From positions 1 to 7,176 of the forward strand of contig JAJRTT010000500.1 in assembly GCA_024278155.1 (NCBI GenBank): a stretch of 7,176 nucleotides of DNA. The letters are read 5' to 3'. A program made the translations under genes and the position numbers. The notes beneath the pieces are model-generated. The model did no database searches, was not told the origin of the DNA, and was given only the letters and a program-made list of their open reading frames with translations. This document shows positions 1 through 5,225 of this stretch, piece by piece (position 1 is the stretch's first letter; every line of letters begins with the position of its first letter). Source of the DNA: Bacteroidota bacterium (GTDB lineage Bacteria; Bacteroidota; Bacteroidia; Bacteroidales; JAADJA01).

Positions 1-845
1 ACAACCCAATGTCCTGTTTGGACATACCAAAGTAGAGGGGCAACGAACAGGATGGCCATCAGCACGAGCAAGCCCAAAAAAAGTGCCTTTTTGTTTTGGA
101 TAAGCCATTTAATACTTTCCGCAAACTGTTTGGGGTCATTGCTCAGAAAAGGCAAGAGCAAAATGACAATCCCATTGGTTGGCCTTGTAATAATGGTGAA
201 GCCGAAAAAGAACATGGCCAGGACATAGGCCGATAATTTTTTTTCGTCCAATGCTTTTTTTGAACAATAAAGAAAAGCCGTTATGAGAAAAAAGCTGTAA
301 ACATGTCCCATGGAGGGTTCCACCAATACATAAAAAATAATGTTTGTGCCGAAAGCGATGATGCCCACAACGAAAGAAGCCACTGAAAGATTTGCCCCCA
401 GTTTTCTTAATAGTTTTTGAAGGAAAAGCAACCCGAGCCATAAATAAAACAAATTGGCAAAACCAATGGCATACTGGTAGATGATTGAATATCCATCGGC
501 GGGGAAACCAAACATCAGGCTGAGCACATGGGCAAGCAGGAAAAAGGGAAGCCACAACAGACTTAAGCCGGGGAAATATTTATTGACGGTTTCACCTTTG
601 TACGGCACCCTGAATTCCTTAAAAACAGATTTGTCGGCAGGATAATATTTGTCTTCATAGCCTTCGATAAATTTGTAATCAAGATCATGGTAAATGAAAA
701 TAGCCGGAAGATAGGCGTAATAGCCTTTTCCATCGCTGTTGATGACCCTGTCCCAATTTTCGTAAGGTTTTTTTATGCCGAAGAACAGGAAAAGGTAAAC
801 GGATAATATAACTATAGGTGCGTATTTTAAAACTTTGGTTTGCAT
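1..845 (-). CDS. GT39-like (GT-C fold) multi-pass membrane protein, C-terminus cut by window edge
   Basis: An open frame runs on the minus strand from an ATG at 845 to the window edge, giving 281 residues without a stop; the C-terminus is missing. A first membrane helix covers about residues 8-24. A loop follows with D38 in SDGKGYYAYLPA and a second acidic pair at D54/D56. This is the layout of GT-C glycosyltransferases of the GT39/ArnT kind, where an acidic residue in the first periplasmic loop is catalytic. KYFPGLSLLWLPFF at about 89-102 begins a second helix, and more hydrophobic segments alternate with short basic loops up to the edge. Such proteins usually move sugars from polyprenyl-phosphate donors at the outer face of the inner membrane; donor and acceptor cannot be inferred here. 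The gene starts 13 bp after the rlmB stop, so co-transcription is likely. No Shine-Dalgarno is visible. The membrane topology is clear; the family assignment is moderate. Confidence 0.72.
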   Translation of the reverse strand, partial: MQTKVLKYAPIVILSVYLFLFFGIKKPYENWDRVINSDGKGYYAYLPAIFIYHDLDYKFIEGYEDKYYPADKSVFKEFRVPYKGETVNKYFPGLSLLWLPFFLLAHVLSLMFGFPADGYSIIYQYAIGFANLFYLWLGLLFLQKLLRKLGANLSVASFVVGIIAFGTNIIFYVLVEPSMGHVYSFFLITAFLYCSKKALDEKKLSAYVLAMFFFGFTIITRPTNGIVILLLPFLSNDPKQFAESIKWLIQNKKALFLGLLVLMAILFVAPLLWYVQTGHWV

Positions 846-858
846 CAAAACTTATTTG

Positions 859-1599
859 TTAACGCATATTTCTTTGTTTTACCACCTCAAAAACCAGGAT
901 GCCGCAGGCAACGGCCACATTGAGCGACTCGATATTGCCCTGCAATGGGATTTTTACCTTTGCATCCGATAATTGCAAATATTCACTTGCAATCCCTTTC
1001 TCCTCCGAACCCATTATGATTGCAAGGGGTTGGGTGTAATCGGGTTTATAATATAACTCATCCGTTTTTTCAGTGGCCGCAACAATTTGCAGTCCGCTGT
1101 TTTTTAAAAAAACGATTGTCTCTTTCAAATCGGAAACGCGGCAAATGTTCATCCGGGTTATGGCGCCGGCAGAAGTTTTGATCGTATCTGCATTGATTTG
1201 GGCAGATCCTTTCACGGGGAATACGATGGCATCCACACCGGCACATTCGGCCGAGCGGGCAATAGACCCCAGGTTCCTTACATCCGTGACTTTATCAAGG
1301 ACCACAATAAACGGGGCTTTCCCACTTTCAAAAAGCATGGGCACCAAATTCCCGATATCCACATACTCAATGGGCGAAACCAGTGCGATTATCCCCTGGT
1401 GGTTTTGGAGGGTATAGCGGTTCATCCTCTCCCTCGGGACATATTGAAAAGGTATCTTTAACTCAATGGCCAGTTTTTTAACGCTGTGTTCCTTTTGTGC
1501 CTGGATGTTTTTCTGGATCAAAATCTTCTCGATTTCTTTTCCGGCTTTCATTGCTTCCACCACGGGTAGATGCCCGTATATAATGCTTTGTTTGCTCAC
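859..1599 (-). CDS. rlmB: 23S rRNA (guanosine-2'-O-)-methyltransferase RlmB, SpoU/TrmH family
   Basis: This 246-residue SPOUT methyltransferase is close to the usual RlmB length of about 245. RlmB methylates the 2'-OH of G2251 in the P loop of 23S rRNA, using S-adenosylmethionine. Residues 5-76 form the small N-terminal substrate-binding domain (IYGHLPVVEAM at 7-17, NHQGIIALV at 66-74). The trefoil-knot catalytic domain starts near 97. All three SpoU motifs are present: NLGSIAR at 109-115 with N109 and R115, IMGSEEKG at 195-202 with E199, and IPLQGNIESLNVAVA at 217-231 with S225 and N227. The start is GTG at 1597-1599. A TAA in frame lies two codons upstream, and the next Met (17) would remove the conserved N-terminal motif, so GTG is preferred. 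An exact TATCTTTG box lies 25 bp upstream. Other TrmH-family targets (tRNA or another rRNA site) are possible but less likely. Confidence 0.93.
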   Translation of the reverse strand: MSKQSIIYGHLPVVEAMKAGKEIEKILIQKNIQAQKEHSVKKLAIELKIPFQYVPRERMNRYTLQNHQGIIALVSPIEYVDIGNLVPMLFESGKAPFIVVLDKVTDVRNLGSIARSAECAGVDAIVFPVKGSAQINADTIKTSAGAITRMNICRVSDLKETIVFLKNSGLQIVAATEKTDELYYKPDYTQPLAIIMGSEEKGIASEYLQLSDAKVKIPLQGNIESLNVAVACGILVFEVVKQRNMR

Positions 1600-1624
1600 G
1601 ATTTATATTTTAAGATGCTTCGCG

Positions 1625-1632
1625 CAAAGATA
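1625..1632 (-). promoter_or_regulatory. Bacteroidota -7 box for rlmB (TATCTTTG)
   Basis: Read on the minus strand this is an exact match to TAnnTTTG. It ends 25 bp before the rlmB GTG, implying a leader of roughly 15-20 nt. No TTG is found 17-23 bp upstream, so the -33 element is absent or degenerate. Confidence 0.6.
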
Positions 1633-1640
1633 AGATAGAA

Positions 1641-1669
1641 TTGTGTATGGATTTTTTTATTTATTTTTG
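1641..1669 (+). promoter_or_regulatory. Candidate gdhA promoter: TTG -33 and TATTTTTG -7
   Basis: TTG at 1641-1643 and TATTTTTG at 1662-1669 are separated by 18 bp, which fits the Bacteroidota arrangement TTG-N17-23-TAnnTTTG. Transcription would start near 1675, leaving a leader of about 100 nt before the gdhA ATG. The leader contains a small hairpin (CGCTT 1701-1705 with AAGCG 1710-1714, loop TTTG) of unknown meaning. The region is AT-rich, so a chance match is possible. An imperfect box nearer the gene (around 1750-1756) is an alternative. Confidence 0.5.
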
Positions 1670-1773
1670 GAAATGTAAATAATTAGATGTTCTTTTGCGC
1701 CGCTTTTTGAAGCGCTGTTAATTGAATAACAATAGATACTTATAAATACTAATTTGTTAAAAAAAATACTGCA

Positions 1774-3111
1774 ATGGATTTAGAAAGAATAATGAACGAC
1801 CTGGAGAAGAAGCACCCCGGGGAAATGGAATACCTTCAGGCAGTGCGCGAAGTACTCGAATCGCTCGAAGATGTAGTAAACCAAAACCCACAGTTTGAAG
1901 CTGCCGGGATCATTGATCGCCTGATCGAGCCCGACCGGGTATTTAGTTTTAAGGTTCCCTGGTTGGATGACAACGGCAATGTGCACGTAAACCTGGGTTA
2001 CCGCGTGCAGTTCAATAATGCCATTGGCCCTTACAAAGGTGGGTTGAGGTTTCACCCGAGCGTGAACCTGAGTATTTTGAAGTTCCTTGGTTTTGAACAA
2101 ATATTCAAAAACAGCCTTACCACCCTTCCGATGGGTGGTGGCAAGGGAGGTTCTGATTTTGATCCCAAAGGAAAATCAGATAAGGAAATAATGCGTTTTT
2201 GCCAGTCCTTCATGCTGGAGCTATGGAAAATCATCGGCCCCGAGACCGATGTGCCCGCCGGGGATATTGGCGTAGGTGGAAGGGAAATAGGTTATATGTA
2301 CGGGATGTACAAAAAGCTGACGCGTGAACATACCGGCGTACTTACAGGAAAAGGCTTGAACTGGGGCGGAAGCCTAATCCGCCCGGAAGCCACAGGTTAT
2401 GGCACAGTTTATTTTGCAAAGGAAATGCTTGCAACAAAAGGAGAGGCATTTGAAGGGAAAACCGTTTGTATCTCGGGATTTGGAAATGTGGCCTGGGGAG
2501 CAGCACAAAAGGTAACGGAATTTGGAGGAAAGGTAGTAACAATATCCGGCCCTGACGGCTATGTTTACGATGCCGATGGTATCTCCGGCGAGAAAATCGA
2601 ATATATGTTGGAACTCAGGGCCTCTAACCAGGATATTGTCCAGCCTTATGCCGAAGAATTCCCCGAAGCAAAATTTGTTGCCGGAAAACATCCCTGGGAA
2701 ATTAAATGTGATGTTGCGTTGCCTTGTGCCACACAAAACGAATTGAATGAAGAAGATGCCAATGCGCTTGTGGCAAACGGCTGTACGTGTGTGGCCGAAG
2801 GTGCAAATATGCCTTCCACGCCCGGGGCTGTGGAAATTCTGCAGGCGAATAAAATTCTCTTTGGCCCGGGCAAAGCAGTAAACGCAGGTGGAGTTGCAAC
2901 TTCGGGGTTGGAGATGTCGCAGAATGCCATGAAACTCAATTGGAGAAGCTGGGAAGTGGACGAAAAACTGCACCATATCATGCAAAGTATCCATGCAACC
3001 TGTGTGAAGAACGGAACCGAAGAAGATGGATATATCAATTATGTGAAGGGCGCAAATATTGCGGGTTTCCTTAAAGTGGCCAACTCCATGCTCGATCAGG
3101 GGATCCTTTAA
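1774..3111 (+). CDS. gdhA: Hexameric glutamate dehydrogenase (class I), NAD(P)-dependent
   Basis: This 445-residue enzyme interconverts 2-oxoglutarate plus ammonium with glutamate in the cytoplasm, linking nitrogen assimilation to the TCA cycle. Numbering runs close to Clostridium symbiosum GDH. Substrate lysines are K88 (GPYKGGLRF) and K112, the catalytic lysine is K124 in LPMGGGKGGSDFDPKG, and the catalytic Asp is D164 in DVPAGDIGVGGREIG. S377 in ATSGLEMSQN matches the glutamate-binding serine. The Rossmann domain starts near 229, with GFGNVA at 235-240. The strand-2 tip reads S258-G-P-D-G262, like the NAD-specific clostridial enzyme and unlike the SDSSG of E. coli NADP-GDH, so an automatic NADP-specific label would be unsafe. 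The length is normal and no key residue is missing. The start follows an A-rich leader without Shine-Dalgarno. The gene appears monocistronic: it has its own promoter and ends in a palindrome plus an intrinsic terminator. Confidence 0.97.
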   Translation: MDLERIMNDLEKKHPGEMEYLQAVREVLESLEDVVNQNPQFEAAGIIDRLIEPDRVFSFKVPWLDDNGNVHVNLGYRVQFNNAIGPYKGGLRFHPSVNLSILKFLGFEQIFKNSLTTLPMGGGKGGSDFDPKGKSDKEIMRFCQSFMLELWKIIGPETDVPAGDIGVGGREIGYMYGMYKKLTREHTGVLTGKGLNWGGSLIRPEATGYGTVYFAKEMLATKGEAFEGKTVCISGFGNVAWGAAQKVTEFGGKVVTISGPDGYVYDADGISGEKIEYMLELRASNQDIVQPYAEEFPEAKFVAGKHPWEIKCDVALPCATQNELNEEDANALVANGCTCVAEGANMPSTPGAVEILQANKILFGPGKAVNAGGVATSGLEMSQNAMKLNWRSWEVDEKLHHIMQSIHATCVKNGTEEDGYINYVKGANIAGFLKVANSMLDQGIL

Positions 3112-3142
3112 CCTGAATAATTCATGAATTATTCAGGTTAAA
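3107..3142. repeat. Perfect 36-bp palindrome overlapping the gdhA stop codon
   Basis: Each base from 3107 to 3124 pairs with its mirror in 3125-3142, with TCATGA at the centre and CCTGAATAAT-type arms. The TAA stop of gdhA (3109-3111) lies inside the left arm. As RNA it would fold into a long hairpin with about a 4-nt loop. What follows is AATTG-like sequence rather than a T-run, so it is not a typical intrinsic terminator. It could protect the mRNA 3' end, help terminate in both directions, or be a dispersed palindromic repeat. No second copy was found in this window. Confidence 0.85.
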
Positions 3143-3177
3143 TTGCCATAACGATAAATAATTGTCATATTGACCAT

Positions 3178-3209
3178 GCAGTTGTCCAATCAGGGCAACT
3201 GCTTTTTTT
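3178..3209 (+). terminator. Intrinsic terminator downstream of gdhA
   Basis: GCAGTTGTCC (3178-3187) pairs with GGGCAACTGC (3193-3202): a 10-bp stem with one T-G wobble and an AATCA loop. Seven T residues (3203-3209) follow directly. This is a textbook Rho-independent terminator for transcripts leaving gdhA, and it insulates the kinase gene downstream. Confidence 0.9.
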
Positions 3210-3216
3210 ATTTCGC

Positions 3217-3224
3217 TACTTTTG
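3217..3224 (+). promoter_or_regulatory. Bacteroidota -7 box for the NR-kinase-like gene (TACTTTTG)
   Basis: This exact TAnnTTTG match lies 18 bp before the ATG at 3243 and only 7 bp after the T-run of the gdhA terminator. No TTG sits at the usual -33 spacing, because that position is occupied by the terminator stem. The expected leader is about 10-15 nt. Confidence 0.55.
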
Positions 3225-3242
3225 TCCCCTAATTCCCAATAA

Positions 3243-3746
3243 ATGATTGTAGGTATCGGAGGTGCAAGCAATGCCGGGAAATCCTGGCTCGCAAAGAGTA
3301 TTAAGGAAAATTGCCCTGGCAAGAAAATCAAAACACTGTGCCAGGACGATTTTGTTTTTCCTGTGGAACAGCAACCCCGGATAAAAGATCGGGTTGATTG
3401 GGAAATGCCTGCTTCTATTGATTTTGCCAGTTTTAAAACGGCCATAATAAAAAACCAGGGCAATTTTGATATTGTCATAGCCGAAGGATTGATGGCTTTT
3501 TACGACAAGGAAATCAACCGGCTTTATGACAGGAAAGTTTTTATTGAGATCACGAAAAGAAATTTCCTAAGGAGGAAATCCATTGATCGTCGTTGGGGCG
3601 AAGAACCCAATTGGTATATTGAACATATATGGTCCAGCTACCTGAAATACGGGCGGGTTCCGAAAAACGATCCATCTTATCTGTTGACTTTTGCGAACAA
3701 CCTGGATGTGGCAGAGGTAGTGGACTTTATTTGTAATCAAGGCTAA
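3243..3746 (+). CDS. P-loop nucleoside kinase, nicotinamide riboside kinase (NRK1)-like
   Basis: This 167-residue cytoplasmic protein carries a Walker A motif GASNAGKS at 7-14. QDDF at 34-37 follows, with D36 at the position of the catalytic aspartate of human NRK1. VDWEMPASID at 51-60 provides D52 for nucleoside binding, and AEG at 80-82 supplies E81, matching the second conserved acid of NRK1. The lid is basic (RNFLRRKSIDRRW, about 106-118). EHIWSSYLKYG at about 127-137 strongly resembles the VWPMYLKY block of NRK1. NR kinases phosphorylate nicotinamide riboside to NMN with ATP in a salvage route to NAD. The protein is shorter than human NRK1 (199 aa) but has every core element. A role in uridine/cytidine or another nucleoside salvage cannot be excluded. 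The ATG has its own -7 box and follows a terminator, so the gene is probably transcribed separately from gdhA. Confidence 0.8.
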   Translation: MIVGIGGASNAGKSWLAKSIKENCPGKKIKTLCQDDFVFPVEQQPRIKDRVDWEMPASIDFASFKTAIIKNQGNFDIVIAEGLMAFYDKEINRLYDRKVFIEITKRNFLRRKSIDRRWGEEPNWYIEHIWSSYLKYGRVPKNDPSYLLTFANNLDVAEVVDFICNQG

Positions 3747-3792
3747 CTTTATTTCGTCAGGTGAATTATTGTGGTTTTTCTGTCAACCAAAT

Positions 3793-3988
3793 GGGTGTAC
3801 GGCAAATTTCCCAAGTCCATACATAAACTCATTTAATTGGTATCATTTTTTAGTGTGAATTTCGTGTCGTACCGTCGGCAAGCCTTTGGCGACTGATGGT
3901 TTTAGTGATTTAGTGGCACTTTTTTCTTTTGCCACGAAAGCACAATCCCGCACTAAATCCCACAAAAAGGGGAATTTGTCGTACACCC
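3793..3988. repeat. MITE-like noncoding element with 20-bp terminal inverted repeats
   Basis: This element fills most of the 306-bp gene-free stretch at 3747-4052. The left end (3793-3812) and the reverse complement of the right end (3969-3988) agree at 18 of 20 positions, both starting GGGTGTACG. CCAAAT occurs just outside both ends (3787-3792 and 3991-3996), a possible but imprecise target duplication, since two bases separate it from the right end. TGTCGTAC recurs inside at 3865-3872 and in the right terminal repeat at 3977-3984. There is no coding potential of note. It could be a non-autonomous transposon remnant or an intergenic palindromic repeat family; no transposase is present to decide. 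Confidence 0.6.
3901..3959. repeat. Palindromic cluster of TTT(A/C)GTG heptamers
   Basis: TTTAGTG occurs at 3901-3907 and 3909-3915, and its inverse CACTAAA at 3951-3957. CACGAAA at 3933-3939 is the inverse of TTTCGTG. GTGGCA (3913-3918) pairs with TGCCAC (3930-3935) around an 11-nt T-rich loop. Alternatively GATTTAGTG (3907-3915) pairs with CACTAAATC (3951-3959). Two more forward heptamers lie outside this cluster at 3849-3855 and 3860-3866. The pattern resembles TTAGTG/TTCGTG intergenic palindromes that I recall from environmental bacterial genomes. It is nested in the larger inverted-repeat element. Confidence 0.65.
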
Positions 3989-4026
3989 AGCCAAATTCGG
4001 GACAAGATCGTTAAAAAAATCCTTAT

Positions 4027-4034
4027 TATCTTTG
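4027..4034 (+). promoter_or_regulatory. Bacteroidota -7 box for the RCK channel gene (TATCTTTG)
   Basis: This exact TAnnTTTG match lies 18 bp before the ATG at 4053. There is no TTG at -33 spacing. The spacing to the start codon equals that of the kinase gene upstream (box end to ATG 18 bp), which supports both assignments. Confidence 0.55.
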
Positions 4035-4052
4035 TAAGGTTAAGTTTGAAAA

Positions 4053-5069
4053 ATGGAAAGATTATCAAGTCGTTCAAAGATCGTTATCGGGTTGGTCCTG
4101 ATGCTCTCTATTATCATAATAGGGGTGGCGGGCTATATGATTATCGAAGACGATGGCTTTTTGAACGCATTGTACATGACGGTCATTACCGTTTCCACGG
4201 TGGGTTTTGGCGAAATACACAAACTGAGCGATGGGGGAAAGGTTTTCACTATTTTCCTTATAATCTTTAGTTTTACCACTTATGCTTATGCGCTTACCAC
4301 CATTTCCACCCATTTTTTTGAAGGGCAGTTACATTTTTTCCTGACAGGCTATAAATCAAAAACAATAAAGAAAATGCAGAACCATGTTATAGTATGCGGA
4401 TATGGCCGGAACGGACGACAGGTCGTAAAGGAGCTGCTGGCACAAGGACAGCCCTGTATCGTAGTTGATAGCGACCCACAGGTGATTTCCAGCGAATCGG
4501 AAAACAATAAGGCCATTTTTATTTTGGGCGATTCCACACAGGACGAGACGCTCGAGAAAGCCAACATCAAATTTGCCAAGTCCCTTGTCACCACATTGCC
4601 CATGGATGCCGACAACCTTTATGTGGTGCTTACGGCAAGGGCATTGAACCCGAACATGAACATTATCAGCCGGGGTTCGAGTGGTAGTTCCGAAAAGAAA
4701 CTGAGGATGGCGGGAGTTGATAGTGTGGTCATGCCCGAAAGTGTCGGTGGGGCGCACATGGCCGATCTTGTTACACGGCCTGACATTATCGAGTTCCTGG
4801 AACATGTGTCCGTTCACGGCGAAGACCCCACAATGCTGGAAGAAATCGTATGTCCCGATTTGCCCGATAGAGTAAAAAGCAAGACCATTTATGAAATAGG
4901 TATCAGAAGGAAAACGGGCGCCAATATCATTGGTTACAAAACAGCCGATGGCAGGTATATCCTGAACCCCTCACCTGATACCAAGGTGAACCCCGGCTCC
5001 AAACTGTTCGTGTTGGGCACACCGGAACAGGTTGTCGAAATGAAGAAAGTCTTATCGGAGAAAGGCTAG
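4053..5069 (+). CDS. Two-TM RCK-domain potassium channel (MthK/Kch-like)
   Basis: This 338-residue inner-membrane protein has TM1 at about 10-31, a pore helix at about 37-48, the selectivity filter TVGFG at 49-53 followed by E54, and TM2 at about 63-86. An RCK (TrkA_N) domain starts at 112 with VIVCGYGRNG, giving GxGxxG at 116-121 and D139 at the tip of strand 2. LRMAGVDSVVMPE near 220 is a typical RCK block. The C-terminal part (about 265-338) fits TrkA_C. The layout matches MthK-type channels, in which ligand binding to an octameric RCK ring opens a tetrameric potassium pore. The positions of the MthK calcium ligands (D184, E210, E212) appear not to be acidic here, so another ligand is likely. 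Met108 sits just before the RCK domain, as Met107 does in MthK, and could start a soluble RCK form. The gene has its own -7 box and converges with a Kef-type antiporter. Confidence 0.92.
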   Translation: MERLSSRSKIVIGLVLMLSIIIIGVAGYMIIEDDGFLNALYMTVITVSTVGFGEIHKLSDGGKVFTIFLIIFSFTTYAYALTTISTHFFEGQLHFFLTGYKSKTIKKMQNHVIVCGYGRNGRQVVKELLAQGQPCIVVDSDPQVISSESENNKAIFILGDSTQDETLEKANIKFAKSLVTTLPMDADNLYVVLTARALNPNMNIISRGSSGSSEKKLRMAGVDSVVMPESVGGAHMADLVTRPDIIEFLEHVSVHGEDPTMLEEIVCPDLPDRVKSKTIYEIGIRRKTGANIIGYKTADGRYILNPSPDTKVNPGSKLFVLGTPEQVVEMKKVLSEKG

Positions 5070-5172
5070 GGTTGTTGGGGCAAATCCTTCCCGTGGTTAT
5101 TTTACGTGAAAAAGGGCCATGGGGTAAATAAATTGCAAAAATAACTTCAAGATTGCCAAAAGTGTTTTTTTC

Positions 5173-5219
5173 AACCTTTCGGGTCGCCAGCGCAAAACCT
5201 TGCTTCCACCCAAAAGGTT
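5173..5219. repeat. Imperfect inverted repeat between the convergent channel and antiporter genes
   Basis: AACCTTTCGGGT (5173-5184) and ACCCAAAAGGTT (5208-5219) form a 12-bp stem with one mismatch. Inside, GCAA (5192-5195) pairs with TTGC (5200-5203). It begins 6 bp after the antiporter stop codon and probably forms the 3' hairpin of that transcript. The minus-strand RNA continues with GAAAAAAAC rather than a U-run, so it is not a standard intrinsic terminator for that gene. The T-run at 5165-5171 precedes it on the plus strand. The remaining sequence between 5070 and 5172 shows only weak hairpins. Confidence 0.55.
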
Positions 5220-5225
5220 CGAAGT

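Noticed and set aside
136..555. 139-codon minus-strand frame within the membrane protein gene
   Set aside because: It is out of frame with the continuous 281-residue reading frame from 845, which has clear helices and a GT-C loop.
1701..1714. Small hairpin in the gdhA leader considered as a riboswitch or attenuator
   Set aside because: A 5-bp stem with no further helices or T-run is too little to support a regulatory RNA.
2374..2994. 206-codon open frame on the minus strand inside gdhA
   Set aside because: It is fully antisense to a well-conserved GDH, is rich in Cys, His and Phe without domain pattern, and has no promoter-like lead.
3793..3988. CRISPR array or tRNA as an explanation for the intergenic repeats
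   Set aside because: The repeats are short, inverted and unevenly spaced with no uniform spacers, and no cloverleaf could be drawn.
3929..4270. 113-codon plus-strand frame overlapping the channel start
   Set aside because: It runs through the intergenic repeat and then out of frame through the conserved pore region; the composition is not protein-like.
5090..5123. CCCGTGG/CCATGGG hairpin considered as the channel gene terminator
   Set aside because: The 7-bp stem needs a G-U pair, has a 20-nt loop, and no U-run follows.
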